From Chlorobiaceae bacterium (lineage in GTDB: Bacteria; Bacteroidota; Chlorobiia; Chlorobiales; Chlorobiaceae), in assembly GCA_013334225.1 (NCBI GenBank), contig JAAXXY010000021.1:1-50863 (forward strand): a stretch of 50,863 bases of DNA, given 5' to 3'. The position numbers and the translations under genes were made by a program. The stretch's first letter is position 1. Each line of letters begins with the position of its first letter. Under the pieces are notes generated by a model. It made no database searches. It had not been told where the DNA came from and was given only the letters and a program-made list of their open reading frames with translations. This document shows positions 10,579 through 18,970 of this stretch, in pieces.

Positions 10579-11096
10579 CAAAACCTGCTGTTACAGCAAC
10601 GATACTGTCAGGGGGATACAGGATTTCACTGTCAAACCGGCTTGAAATCTCATTCCATTAAAGGGATCTGATGCAGGGAAATATGCATCGGCGTTCCTTA
10701 AGCTTCCTTTGATTGCTAACCCTTTCTAAAGCTTTCTGATAGGAAACAAACAACCCTTGCCGGTCAGGCAAAGAGAATTTAAGCATCTTTTATTTAATAA
10801 AGAGGACAACTTGTTTTTTTTTATACAATTATTGATGGTATTGACGTGGTTTTCCGCACGGATTTGAAGGGTTGTTACAATATTGAAGTTTTTTCAGGCT
10901 ACGCTCCTTTTTACCTCGTAAAAAATATATTCCGAGTGTTGTGTCGTTCAGTGGTTTGATGGTTCGGTAATATTTTTTCAACGCTCCTCGATTTTTTGCA
11001 CAGGCGTAAAAATAAAGCAGAGGTGGGGGGCAGAATGGTATATTAAAACGAAGGCTCCATTTTTTCCGTTAATCAATAATTTCAAGCAGTTGAACC
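10579..11096. other. Intergenic region, 518 bp, between divergent genes
   Basis: It separates the divergent methyltransferase-kinase unit and the SDR gene at 11097, so it must hold both promoters. It is AT-rich in the middle (around 10790-10840). I see no RNA gene, repeat or convincing coding frame. Confidence 0.6.
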
Positions 11097-11858
11097 ATGG
11101 GCAAGACACTCCAGAGAATTGCAATCGTTACCGGTGCCACGTCAGGTATCGGGGAGGCTACCGTCAGGCTTTTCGTGTCATCCGGTTATGGCGTCGTGGG
11201 CTGCGGGCGCAGGACCGAAAAGATCGCTTCACTCCAGCGGGAGCTGGGAGAGTCTTTCGCGGGGGTGATCGGGGATGCATCGGAAGAGTCTGTCATAGAC
11301 AGGCTGTTCACCAAGGCTGAAGAACGTTTCGGTCGTGAAGCCGATCTCGTGGTTGTCAATGCGGGCCGGGGGCTTAAGGGTTCAGTCAGTACGACAGATC
11401 TTTCAGAGCTTCAGGAAGTGTTCGATATCAACGTGAAAGGAGCGCTCATGTTCATGCAGAAAGCCTCTCAACAGCTTGTCGCTCTTCAGGAAGGGCGCTT
11501 TCCCGAAAAAGCTGCAGATGTTGTCGTGGTAGGTTCTGTTGTCGGAAGGCATGTCTTTCCGCTGAGCACGGTATATGGTTCGACGAAATTCGCACTCCAC
11601 GCTCTCGCCGAGGGTTTACGCCGTGAAATCGGGCCGAAAGGGGTGAGGGTTTCGCTTGTCGAGCCCGGTATCGTCGTGAGCGGCTTCCAGGATGCTGCGG
11701 GTTATGGTCAGGAAGTTCTGCGGACGTTCAGAGAGCGGTTCGGGCCGCTGCTTGATGGCGAAGATGTCGCCCGTGCCATACTCACACTGGTTTCACAGCC
11801 TCCCCATGTGCATTTCAGCGATATCGTGGTTCGGCCGGTCAGGCAGGACTATCCCTGA
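11097..11858 (+). CDS. Short-chain dehydrogenase/reductase, 253 aa
   Basis: A classical SDR with the Rossmann motif TGATSGIGEA near the N-terminus, the NAG motif (VVNAGRG), Ser in VVGSVVG and the catalytic pair YGSTK. The nucleotide-binding strand ends in GCGRR, and the two arginines favour NADPH. PGIVVSGFQ replaces the more common PGxVxT loop. General SDR composition resembles YdfG-type NADP-dependent 3-hydroxy acid dehydrogenases. The substrate cannot be read from sequence. It is a monocistronic gene closed by a clear terminator at 11882. Confidence 0.85.
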   Translation: MGKTLQRIAIVTGATSGIGEATVRLFVSSGYGVVGCGRRTEKIASLQRELGESFAGVIGDASEESVIDRLFTKAEERFGREADLVVVNAGRGLKGSVSTTDLSELQEVFDINVKGALMFMQKASQQLVALQEGRFPEKAADVVVVGSVVGRHVFPLSTVYGSTKFALHALAEGLRREIGPKGVRVSLVEPGIVVSGFQDAAGYGQEVLRTFRERFGPLLDGEDVARAILTLVSQPPHVHFSDIVVRPVRQDYP

Positions 11859-11881
11859 ACGATTTTGCTTCCATGGCACTC

Positions 11882-11928
11882 AAAGCCCCATCTTCCGTGC
11901 TCAGGACGATGGGGCTTTTATATTTTTA
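11882..11928 (+). terminator. Rho-independent terminator after the SDR gene
   Basis: An 11-bp stem, AAAGCCCCATC (11882-11892) pairing with GATGGGGCTTT (11908-11918), followed by a T-rich tract. Confidence 0.9.
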
Positions 11929-12040
11929 CGATACACGGTTATTTTTTGAGGCTGATATTTCCATTCAGTGCGAAGAATAATTGCCAGCGCTTTGAACTTT
12001 GCAACGCGGAGGTTATTTTCAAGCTTTCCCATAGATCACT

Positions 12041-12187
12041 TATTCTCAGGGCGGGGTGGAAATCCCCACCGGCGGTATTCCGGCCAGATGCCGGTGAGCC
12101 CGCGAGCGTCCTCTTCATTTCTGGGAGAGGGATGCTGATTTGGTGAAAAGCCAAAGCCGACGGTCAGAGTCCGGATGAAAGAGGATA
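12041..12187 (+). promoter_or_regulatory. FMN riboswitch (RFN element)
   Basis: The conserved blocks of the RFN element are all present in order: TATTCTCAGGGCGGGGTG at the 5' end, CCCCACCGGCGGT, then GCCGGTGAGCCCGCGAGCG, a variable arm, GATTTGGTG, AAGCCGACGGTCAGAGTC and CCGGATG with the closing GAGGATAAG. It sits about 60 nt before the ribB start and should reduce ribB expression when FMN is plentiful. Whether it acts on transcription or translation is not clear, because I see no strong terminator hairpin in the short spacer. Confidence 0.96.
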
Positions 12188-12248
12188 AGAATGCCTGCCG
12201 CATTCCTGCGCCCTGATTCATTTTTTTCAATATCCAGACTCTTCACCC

Positions 12249-12908
12249 ATGAATCAGATTCTTGTCGAAAAGTACGGCGATACGTTCCGCCGGGTCGAAA
12301 ACGCCCTTGAAGCCTTGCGCAGCGGCAGGGGAGTGCTCATTGCCGATTCTCCCGAACGCGAGAATGAAGCCGACCTTGTTTTTGCCGCCGAAACCCTGAC
12401 CGTTCCCCAGATGGCGATGCTTATCCGCGAATGCAGCGGCATCGTCTGCCTTTGCATGACTGAAGAGAAAATCCGCTCCCTCGAGCTTCCCATGATGGTG
12501 GAGAACAATACCAGCGGGTTCCAGACCGCATTCACGGTGTCCATCGAAGCGGCAGAAGGAGTGACGACGGGCGTATCTGCCGCTGACCGGGTACAGACTG
12601 TCAGGACGGCGGCATCAATTCACGCCAAACCTTCCGATCTCCGGAGTCCGGGACATATTTTCCCTCTCAGGGCGAGATCGGGCGGGGTCCTTGTTCGTCC
12701 CGGCCATACGGAGGCGACTGTTGACCTTATGTCCCTTGCCGGGCTTGAACCATGCGGCGTTCTGTGCGAACTGACCAATCCGGACGGTACGATGGCCGAT
12801 ATGGCGAGGACCGTCGCCTTTGCGGAGGAACAGGGCTTCCCGGTTCTCACGATCGAAGATATCGTAGCTTGCCGGGAGAGGCTGCTTTCCGCTGAAATGG
12901 TTGCATGA
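12249..12908 (+). CDS. ribB: 3,4-dihydroxy-2-butanone 4-phosphate synthase
   Basis: RibB converts ribulose 5-phosphate to 3,4-dihydroxy-2-butanone 4-phosphate plus formate for riboflavin synthesis. At 219 residues it is a stand-alone enzyme, like E. coli RibB (217), not a RibBA fusion. Family marks are [17 protein letters not shown] (acidic metal/substrate loop), CLCMTEE, the [12 protein letters not shown] segment, [28 protein letters not shown] with its catalytic and metal-binding His residues, and CGVLCEL. It lies directly under an FMN riboswitch. A weak hairpin (CAGGC-AAA-GCCTG, 12972-12984) followed by a short T-run lies just after the gene and may end the transcript. Confidence 0.96.
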   Translation: MNQILVEKYGDTFRRVENALEALRSGRGVLIADSPERENEADLVFAAETLTVPQMAMLIRECSGIVCLCMTEEKIRSLELPMMVENNTSGFQTAFTVSIEAAEGVTTGVSAADRVQTVRTAASIHAKPSDLRSPGHIFPLRARSGGVLVRPGHTEATVDLMSLAGLEPCGVLCELTNPDGTMADMARTVAFAEEQGFPVLTIEDIVACRERLLSAEMVA

Positions 12909-12985
12909 GCATTGCGTCGGAATTCTTTCACTGCCCTGATTCGAGAAACGTGTTTCCTGACAGGATGGCGGCAGGCAAAGCCTGA

Positions 12986-13867
12986 TCATCCTTTTGCCGC
13001 AAGAGCGCTGTAGAAATCGGCAAGTCCCTTTGACCCGGTTGGCGGTGCGACGTTGTCGAAGCGGCTTACGGAAATTGCGAAAGTCATGACGCTTGCCAGA
13101 GGTTTGTTGAACAGGCCTGTCAGGAAAAGCCCCGCATCGGCGATCCACATGGGAACATGGGTTATCGAGGGTTTTAAGCCAAGGGTTTTGAAGGCCATGA
13201 TATTGGTTTCGTTGTAGGTGAAGGTTTCCGGCCCTCCCACGTCAATCTCCGTTTCGTTCCTTTCAGCTGCATCGGCGCAGACCTTCGCGAGGTCTGCCCC
13301 GTGTATAGGGTTGAACCTGTTGGAACCATCACCGAAAAGATAGATATGGCCGGACCGTGCCATGTTGAAGAACATGCCCATGTCCGAGAAATAAGCAGTC
13401 GGGCGTATGACGGTATAAGGCATCCCGGAAGCTTTGAGGTCCCTGACGAAGAGCTCGTGGGCTTTGACGATGTCTGATTCCATCATTTTTTCCGCATTGA
13501 AAACCGAAATGTAGATGAATTTCCTGACGCCGCAGGCAATGGCGTCCTCGAGGAGCGCCCTGTTGCCCAGGTGGTCTACCTGCTCACTCGATATATGGTC
13601 CTGGGGCTTGGTCAGGCCCATGCAGGAAAAAACCAGGTCCATGCCTTTGCATGCTCCTTTCATGGTCCGGGTATCGAGTGCGTCTGCAGTGAAATATTCG
13701 GTGACAAATTCGCTTATGGGCGGTTCGAGGTTCGGTCCTTCCGTGGAAAGTTTTTCCCGGTCCCTCACCAGTGCGCGTACGCTGTACCCGCGGGTGGCGA
13801 ATTCCCTGACGGCATGCCTGCCGAGATATCCAGATGCCCCTGCTACCAGTACTTTCTGTTTTTCCAT
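12986..13867 (-). CDS. NmrA-like atypical SDR, NAD(P)-binding, 293 aa
   Basis: An atypical short-chain dehydrogenase of the NmrA/complex-I-assembly type. The N-terminal GASGYLGRHAVREF is the GxxGxxG nucleotide loop, followed by VRALVRDREKL, where the arginines suggest NADPH. YISVFNAEKM and KAHELFVRDLKASGMPYTVIRPTAYF are typical of the group, as is GDGSNRFNPIHGADLA. It is similar in plan to BciA at 45203 but lacks its C-terminal end. Substrate unknown. I start at the ATG at 13867 (MEKQKV), since the open frame upstream overlaps the YjbQ gene. It is transcribed in the same direction as yjbQ, 37 nt downstream. Confidence 0.8.
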   Translation of the reverse strand: MEKQKVLVAGASGYLGRHAVREFATRGYSVRALVRDREKLSTEGPNLEPPISEFVTEYFTADALDTRTMKGACKGMDLVFSCMGLTKPQDHISSEQVDHLGNRALLEDAIACGVRKFIYISVFNAEKMMESDIVKAHELFVRDLKASGMPYTVIRPTAYFSDMGMFFNMARSGHIYLFGDGSNRFNPIHGADLAKVCADAAERNETEIDVGGPETFTYNETNIMAFKTLGLKPSITHVPMWIADAGLFLTGLFNKPLASVMTFAISVSRFDNVAPPTGSKGLADFYSALAAKG

Positions 13868-13904
13868 CGCTGAATTCGTTTGGCGTTGACGTTGAGCGTA
13901 TTTT

Positions 13905-14321
13905 TCATTCCCCGAGGAACTGAACGAAAATCTCACGGTTTCGGGGGCGGTTGTCATGATCGATGAAGACGATCTGCTGCCATGTTCCGAGCACAAGGGC
14001 CGTTTCGCTGAACGGTATGGTCAGAGATGGCCCTATCAGTGATGCCCGCATATGTGAGAAGCCGTTGTCGTCGCCCCAGGTTTCGGAATGTCTGCTTTTT
14101 TCTGATACGGAAACAAGTTGTTCGAGTTTCTGCCTGAAATCTTCGACAAGCGCCGGCTCATATTCAATGGTTGTTACCGATGCGGTTGATCCGATTGCCG
14201 AAATAGTGACAATGCCGTTCCGGAGCCCGGATGAACAGAGCATGGTTTTTATCCGGGAAGTGATATCGACGATATCGGATAACCCTTTCGTGACGAGCCG
14301 GAGAGTTGCGCTGTAAACCAT
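13905..14321 (-). CDS. YjbQ family protein (UPF0047, secondary thiamine-phosphate synthase-like)
   Basis: A 138-residue protein of the widespread UPF0047/YjbQ family, whose E. coli member has weak thiamine phosphate synthase activity. The conserved features are the N-terminal DIVDITSRIK, the GIVTISAIGSTASVTTIEYEP strand, the histidine in FSHMRASLIGPSLTIPF, and the ending LGTWQQIVFIDHDNRPRNREIFVQF, which is the strongest family signature. I choose the ATG at 14321 (MVYSATL) because it gives the usual family length. An ATG 36 nt upstream would add a non-conserved extension. It is followed by the NmrA-like SDR in the same orientation. Confidence 0.85.
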   Translation of the reverse strand: MVYSATLRLVTKGLSDIVDITSRIKTMLCSSGLRNGIVTISAIGSTASVTTIEYEPALVEDFRQKLEQLVSVSEKSRHSETWGDDNGFSHMRASLIGPSLTIPFSETALVLGTWQQIVFIDHDNRPRNREIFVQFLGE

Positions 14322-14572
14322 GAATCGATATTGTTTGCCGGTCGTGCCGGTTTTCACTGCTGTTTATGTTGAAATTAAGGATAAAAGTCAGTATTTCCCT
14401 GATTGGCGGGATGATGCTTCGGAGTAGCCGGTTAGCATCATGAAGGAGGCGCTTGCGTGAGTTATCATTGAAACGGTGTGCCGTTATGTATCCGTATAAT
14501 CAGCCTGGCCGATTGTTGGTATGTTAAGTTGAGGTTTGAGATGAAATAAACTGAAATTAATTGCATCGGGAA

Positions 14573-15210
14573 ATGGTCCGAACATCTTCAGATATCAGGG
14601 GTTTTGCTTTCGTCACCGCACAGGTGGTCCTTCTGGCGGCATTTATTGTCCTTCTGGAGTGGAGGCCTGTATTATCGGGTAATTTTTTTGATGCAGGCAA
14701 GCCATTCCGTCAGATTATCCTGGCGCTGTTCGAATTTGCTGCGCTTGTCAATGGCATTCGAATATTTTTCACCCCTTTTCCCAAACCGGTCGAACACATT
14801 GAACTGGTGACGACCGGCTTGTATGCCCTTGTGCGGCATCCGCTCTACGGCAGCATGCTTTCAGCTGGAACTGGATGGGAGCTTTAAACCTGCAGTGCCC
14901 CGCATGTGCTTATGAGCGCCTCTATTTATCTGTTCCGACGCCCTATTGCAACGTTGGTCAGTGCTCGAAATCCTCATCCCGACTTGTCGGGACTCCGGTT
15001 TTAAAGTTTATCCCGATAACATCGGGACTTCGTCCGCCTTGCACTCGTGCCTCTCAAAACAATATATAGATGAGCCCTTGTAGTGAGATCGGTGCAATGG
15101 CCTTTTTTCCCTTCAAGGCCGGTTATGAGGAAACGCTGCTTCAGGAAAGGCATCCGGAATATTCGGAATACAGGAAACACACCAGAAAATTCTTGCCAAT
15201 CATTTATTGA
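14573..15210 (+). pseudogene. Isoprenylcysteine carboxyl methyltransferase-like membrane protein, interrupted by a repeat
   Basis: The N-terminal part (ATG at 14573 to about 14887) encodes two or three membrane segments and the family motif VTTGLYALVRHPLYGSML, then stops at TAA (14885). Reading on in the same frame gives further membrane-like sequence (SAPHVLMSASIYLF) up to about 14964. A palindromic repeat begins there. The C-terminal end resumes in a different frame at about 15085-15210 with FFPFKAGYEETLLQERHPEYSEYRKHTRKFLP, the classic ICMT/PEMT ending. So the gene carries a stop, a frame change and an insertion of roughly 110 bp. The intact protein would be a small inner-membrane methyltransferase of about 150-190 residues. 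The interpretation is direct from sequence. Whether a shortened product is made is unknown. Confidence 0.75.
14965..15055. repeat. Palindromic repeat element, copy 1 (inside the ICMT-like pseudogene)
   Basis: The element begins TCGAAATCCTCATC and contains two inverted repeats: TCCCGA-cttg-TCGGGA (14977-14992) and TCCCGAT-aac-ATCGGGA (15011-15027). It ends near GCCTCTC (15055). Its left part (about 33 bases) is nearly identical to the copy at 19159. It breaks a coding sequence, so it behaves like a mobile or REP/MITE-like element. No transposase gene is present. Confidence 0.7.
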
Positions 15211-15217
15211 CCGTGAT

Positions 15218-15907
15218 TTATTGCATTTTGAACATCCGGGGCAAGACCTTTCCCGCTTCACCGCAGATACTGAGGTCATAGCAGGATGCTCCGGAAGGCT
15301 CCGGATTGATTTCGATGCAGTAAGATCCGGAATCATGGGCAAGCATGGGGAAACCTGCGGCAGGCCATACGCTTCCCGAGGTGCCGATGCTGATGAACAG
15401 GTCACATGCGGCGATAACTGCAGAAGCTTCGCGCATCACGGCCTCGTCGAGCATGTCCCCGAACCAGACGATATCTGGCCTGAGCCAGCATCCGCATTCG
15501 CAGTGAAGTGAACGGTAGTCACTTCCGATATCTTCACATACGGTTCCGCATCGGGAGCATCGAAGGCGCCAGAGGCTCCCGTGCAGCTCGATGACGACGC
15601 GCGACCCGGCACGCTGGTGCATACCGTCGATATTCTGGGTGACGATGGATGCGCGAGGCATAGCGGCGATGGTCGTGTGCCCTTCGTGGGGGTGGCAGTC
15701 AAGCACCGCACGTCTGCGGATTTCGTGGAACCGAAGCACTTTTTCGGGGTCTCTTTCGAAAGCCTTACTGCAGGCGTATTCCCCGTAATCATAAGATTTC
15801 CACAATCCTCCTTTTCCCCGATAGGTAGGAACTCCGCTTTCCGCTGACATTCCTGCCCCGGTGAAGAACACGATTCTGCTGTATCTCGACGGATCGAGGG
15901 GTTTCAT
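15218..15907 (-). CDS. cobB: NAD-dependent protein deacylase, sirtuin family (CobB-like)
   Basis: A 229-residue sirtuin that would remove acyl groups from lysine using NAD+. The signature motifs are complete: FTGAGMSAESGVPTYRG for NAD binding, TQNIDGMHQRAG, the catalytic histidine in ELHGS, two Cys pairs of the structural zinc (CSRC and CECGC), then RPDIVWFGDML and GTSGSVWPAAG. The length fits the CobB class. It ends 8 nt from the end of the ICMT-like pseudogene on the other strand. No linked acetyl-CoA synthetase or acetyltransferase lies next to it. Confidence 0.93.
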   Translation of the reverse strand: MKPLDPSRYSRIVFFTGAGMSAESGVPTYRGKGGLWKSYDYGEYACSKAFERDPEKVLRFHEIRRRAVLDCHPHEGHTTIAAMPRASIVTQNIDGMHQRAGSRVVIELHGSLWRLRCSRCGTVCEDIGSDYRSLHCECGCWLRPDIVWFGDMLDEAVMREASAVIAACDLFISIGTSGSVWPAAGFPMLAHDSGSYCIEINPEPSGASCYDLSICGEAGKVLPRMFKMQ

Positions 15908-16032
15908 AGCGGTACAGGTTTACTTCATCAATGAATATCATTTTTACGGGGCATTACGGTGCCTGATTTCCTGAAAACGGGCGTCAAAAGCAGTGTAATG
16001 ATTTTTCAACGAACAGTGACAATACCGATACG

Positions 16033-16674
16033 ATGAAGAAGATGATCAACTTGCGGATTTTTACAGGCCTCGCTCTTGCCGTTTCTTTGCTGACACTCCT
16101 GATTTCCGGGACAATACTCTGGATTTTTCCTGTTTTCGGTACTTCCGGAGCTTCAGGCGGTATCGCCGGTATCCAGAGGAAGGTATGGATGGGGCAGCAC
16201 ATCATATTCGGCATTCTTTTCACGGCCCTTTCACTCTACCATCTTTTCTATCTCAACCGCGAACCGTTTTTTTCGTACTTCAGGAAAAAAGGCGCTTCAG
16301 TAAATTCAAGGCGCACAGAGCTTATCACCACTCTCGCGGTGGTTCTCTGCATCACCATGGTGACGTGGCAGGGAGGTCTTTCCCTATCCGTTATCCAGGG
16401 GCCTTTTCATGCCGGTCCATTGTTGCCTTCCCAGCCTCTTCCTGATCAGCCGGTTACCCCTGATGATCGGATGGCATGGCTTGAAACAGAGGGTATATGG
16501 CGGCAGAACGGCGAAGAAAGGCATTTCGGGCACCATGGTCCCAAGACTGTCTGGCGCAGGAGCGTAACCGATATTTCGGCGAACAGTGATACGGATAGGG
16601 GTGACTGGAGAGCCCAGGCTCCAGACGATGAACTGCACCGGAATGCAAAAACGGGCTGTGCATCATGCCATTGA
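16033..16674 (+). CDS. DUF4405/b561-like membrane cytochrome with a C-terminal CxxCH
   Basis: A 213-residue membrane protein with three hydrophobic segments, at about residues 8-32, 54-74 and 96-118. Histidines His56 and His70 in the second segment are candidate heme b ligands, as in DUF4405-type cytochromes. A hydrophilic tail of about 90 residues follows. Its last five residues are CASCH (Cys209, Cys212, His213), a c-type heme attachment motif placed exactly at the C-terminus. The tail should then be periplasmic. I infer a quinol-linked or periplasmic electron-transfer role. No redox partner gene adjoins it. Confidence 0.65.
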   Translation: MKKMINLRIFTGLALAVSLLTLLISGTILWIFPVFGTSGASGGIAGIQRKVWMGQHIIFGILFTALSLYHLFYLNREPFFSYFRKKGASVNSRRTELITTLAVVLCITMVTWQGGLSLSVIQGPFHAGPLLPSQPLPDQPVTPDDRMAWLETEGIWRQNGEERHFGHHGPKTVWRRSVTDISANSDTDRGDWRAQAPDDELHRNAKTGCASCH

Positions 16675-17093
16675 ATACAAATAATCCTTGGGTCCGGTGA
16701 TGATTTTTTGCAGGTTCAATTCTCTTGCCCTGCGTCATTTCCGGTCCGTTCAGACTTTCATAATCAGAAAATGAGCCGTTGAGATGTAAAGCCATATTTA
16801 TTTCGCCATAGAGGCTTGCTATTGTATGGGAGAAGCAATAAAGAAGTAATAGCTGCCGTGGCAACATAATTTTTTCTTCCATTAACTCATTTACGGGAAA
16901 TAGTATACAGTATTATGCAGTAGTTTTAAGTTTTGTAATTACTTCCATCATGTCGGAAATGCCCTGCACTTTGCTTACATTTCTGTAAATCTTCTGTTCA
17001 AACCGGCATTTATTCTTTACCCGTTGCTGATTTTATTTCAGCATCGTTTTATCCCGTTTTTCGAGGGAACTTACAACGATAGCCAGGGATAAA
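16675..17093. other. Intergenic region, 419 bp
   Basis: It lies between the cytochrome gene and the PLAT-domain gene, both on the plus strand. The reverse-strand open frame through it has poor protein character. I see no RNA gene or repeat. It presumably holds the promoter of the PLAT-domain gene. Confidence 0.5.
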
Positions 17094-18017
17094 ATGACAA
17101 AACTGCAATTTGTCGTGAAAACCGGCCTCTGTTCGGAAGTCGGCTTGCGTGCCGATATCTGGTTGAAGCTGATTGAATGGAGCGGCAGGGAGTCTCAGGA
17201 AATGCTTATCCATGAAGCCGGGGGCAATGGCTTTTTCCCGGGTGCTGTGGATACGGTTAATTTCGATCTTCCGGATGTTTTCGGTCCGATAGCTGAAATC
17301 GAGGTGAGAAAGGAGGATGTTTCGGGATCGCCTTCATGGTTTCTTGAAAGCATCAGGGCAATTGATCTCGATACCGGAACTGATTGTCTGGTCACTTTCG
17401 GTGACGGTTTATCTCCCGGAGAATGGTTTTCCCCACAGAACGGACTTCAGCACAGGCGGCATGTCCCTTCGGCCGAGGTTTTCTGGTGTGCACGAGATCT
17501 TTCGGTATATCCTGCGGACAATCACCATTTTCTCGCCGTCATGTTCCGATCTCGCGATGCCGCATCATGGACTTCTGCTCGATATCTGACCGGAAACTTC
17601 CGAGGTGACGAATACTATTTCGTGACCCTTGGGGGATATGCCGAAGGAACCGGCAAGATGATTTCCTGCAAATTCAATCAGGATGATGATGCCGATACCT
17701 TCAGGGCGTATCTGAATGCCGGTAAATTCCTTGGTTCATGGAATGATATGGATTATGAAAAACACCTGATCGAGCCGCTCGACGGTGAAAGCGAGCAGGC
17801 GCTTGCCGAGGCGGTAATCCTGGCAGGCAGGAATTTCATGTTGCATGAACATCGCCCGACAGCTTGCCTGACTGCCGGAAACTGTGCCGTTTTCGTGAAT
17901 TCTCTGCTTGCGTCGATCGGATATCCGGCAGATTACAGAATGGAAAAAGGGGCATTCTGGGTAGACCCGAATCAGGGAATCCTTTTCGACCAGTCATTTT
18001 TTTCCCCTCCCCGGTGA
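17094..18017 (+). CDS. PLAT/LH2-domain protein with an uncharacterised C-terminal domain, 307 aa
   Basis: Residues ~4-115 match a PLAT (lipoxygenase homology) beta-sandwich: FVVKTGLCSEVGLRADIWLKLIE, GAVDTVNFDLPDVFGPIAEIEVRKED, then GSPSWFLESIRAIDL. This domain binds membranes or proteins, often with Ca2+. The remaining ~190 residues are unfamiliar. They include a Cys in AGNCAVFVNSLLASIGYP followed by an aromatic-rich end (FWVDPNQGILFDQSFF), which loosely resembles a papain-like or NlpC/LRAT-like Cys region, but no clear catalytic His can be placed. There is no signal peptide. PLAT domains are uncommon in bacteria. Function unknown. Confidence 0.65.
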   Translation: MTKLQFVVKTGLCSEVGLRADIWLKLIEWSGRESQEMLIHEAGGNGFFPGAVDTVNFDLPDVFGPIAEIEVRKEDVSGSPSWFLESIRAIDLDTGTDCLVTFGDGLSPGEWFSPQNGLQHRRHVPSAEVFWCARDLSVYPADNHHFLAVMFRSRDAASWTSARYLTGNFRGDEYYFVTLGGYAEGTGKMISCKFNQDDDADTFRAYLNAGKFLGSWNDMDYEKHLIEPLDGESEQALAEAVILAGRNFMLHEHRPTACLTAGNCAVFVNSLLASIGYPADYRMEKGAFWVDPNQGILFDQSFFSPPR

Positions 18018-18241
18018 CAGGTACAGGAATCAGCGAAGCTGTGTCTGTTCCGCAAAACATGAAACCCATTCTTGTTCCATTCAATAAAGCATCCCCGCAG
18101 CAGAACTACGGGGTATTAGAAAGAGGCGCTACTGCTGTGAATGCGGTTTTTTGTACTCTGTCTCACGACCTTGGTCCTGAACATAGGCTTTGATAGTGTT
18201 TTCATCACCATGCTTTCCAACAGTATTCACATTGATATTCT

Positions 18242-18658
18242 TTATCGAAGCAAGTTTCGGGGAATTGACCCTTGGAGATTAAAAAAATCCGAAAGTACAC
18301 GTTCGAAACCGTATGCAAGGTTCAAGTCCCGGATTTCGTCTGAGCGGAACCAATGGAGGCATTGGCCTTCGTGCAGCGTGATGGCCGCAGCATCGGCATC
18401 CATCTCCAGAAGGAAGATATACTCGATACGGTCCGGGAAGTCGTAAACGGCATACAGACGGCAAAAGGAGACATCGGTTTCGATTTCCTCGAGCATCTCC
18501 CTGACGATGCAGGCTTCGGGGGTTTCTTCGTATTCAACGTGACCGCCCGGCAGGTCCCACATATTCGGGCAGGGAATATCCGGCTTGTCATCTCTCAGGA
18601 AGAGCAGCACCTCGTTTTGGCTGTTCAAAAAAATGATGCTGGCGCCGGAGCGTTTCAT
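18242..18658 (-). CDS. Nudix hydrolase, 138 aa
   Basis: A single-domain Nudix pyrophosphohydrolase. The Nudix box reads GHVEYEETPEACIVREMLEEIE, starting at Gly39, with the catalytic REMLEE intact (Arg53-Glu58). The usual glycine near the box end is replaced by Glu60. The flanks (ASIIFLNSQNEVLLFLRDDK, PNMWDLPGG, QCLHWFRSDEI) are typical of the NTP/ADP-ribose branch, but the substrate cannot be fixed. It lies in the same orientation as the small chlorosome-like gene, about 90 nt downstream, with a hairpin between them. Confidence 0.85.
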   Translation of the reverse strand: MKRSGASIIFLNSQNEVLLFLRDDKPDIPCPNMWDLPGGHVEYEETPEACIVREMLEEIETDVSFCRLYAVYDFPDRIEYIFLLEMDADAAAITLHEGQCLHWFRSDEIRDLNLAYGFERVLSDFFNLQGSIPRNLLR

Positions 18659-18702
18659 GGGAACCCGGGATCTGATGGAATTGCAGGAAGGAAAATTGAT
18701 AC

Positions 18703-18724
18703 CCGCCTGGATTTTTCCAGGCGG
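18703..18724 (-). terminator. Hairpin after the chlorosome-like gene, probable terminator
   Basis: A 9-bp perfect stem, CCGCCTGGA (18703-18711) and TCCAGGCGG (18716-18724), with a 4-nt loop, lies 22 nt after the stop of the gene at 18746 on the minus strand. The downstream tract on that strand (GTATCAATTTT) is only moderately T-rich, so termination may be partial. Confidence 0.55.
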
Positions 18725-18745
18725 ATATCGGGGAAGTACGCGATG

Positions 18746-18970
18746 TTACTGTTTCGGGGTAATTGCCGATGCAACTCCTGAAACAACACTCTGGACAAAC
18801 TGCAATCCTGCGGTAGCCGTGCTGGAAAGGATATTCGTCAGGATGCCTGCGCCGTTCTGGGCAACGTCTATGACCGAATTGACGCCGTTTCCTACGACAT
18901 CTGCCACGTTCTGGACCGGTGCGCCTACGGCCTGGAAAAGATCGGAAAAAACGCCATTGTTGTCTGCCAT
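18746..18970 (-). CDS. Small chlorosome-envelope-like protein (CsmB/CsmF type), 74 aa
   Basis: A 74-residue protein rich in Val, Ala, Asn, Gly and Ser, with a short hydrophilic start (MADNNGVFSDLF), a long amphipathic/hydrophobic middle (NVADVVGNGVNSVIDVAQNG, ILTNILSSTATAGL) and a basic ending (SAITPKQ). The size, composition and the xxITPK-type ending resemble the small chlorosome envelope proteins of the CsmB/CsmF group, which sit in the lipid monolayer around the light-harvesting body. The match is by memory of family character. I start at the ATG at 18970. An in-frame ATG at 19048 would add a 26-residue hydrophobic extension. Typical Shine-Dalgarno bases are not evident. Confidence 0.5.
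   Translation of the reverse strand: MADNNGVFSDLFQAVGAPVQNVADVVGNGVNSVIDVAQNGAGILTNILSSTATAGLQFVQSVVSGVASAITPKQ

Noticed and set aside
9508..10671. 387-codon plus-strand frame antisense to the methyltransferase
   Set aside because: The opposite strand holds a protein with SAM-binding and hotdog motifs. This frame has none and reads as its shadow.
18093..18118. CCCCG...CGGGG inverted repeat between the PLAT and Nudix genes
   Set aside because: A stem of only 5 bp with an 11-nt loop and no T-run, too weak to call a terminator.
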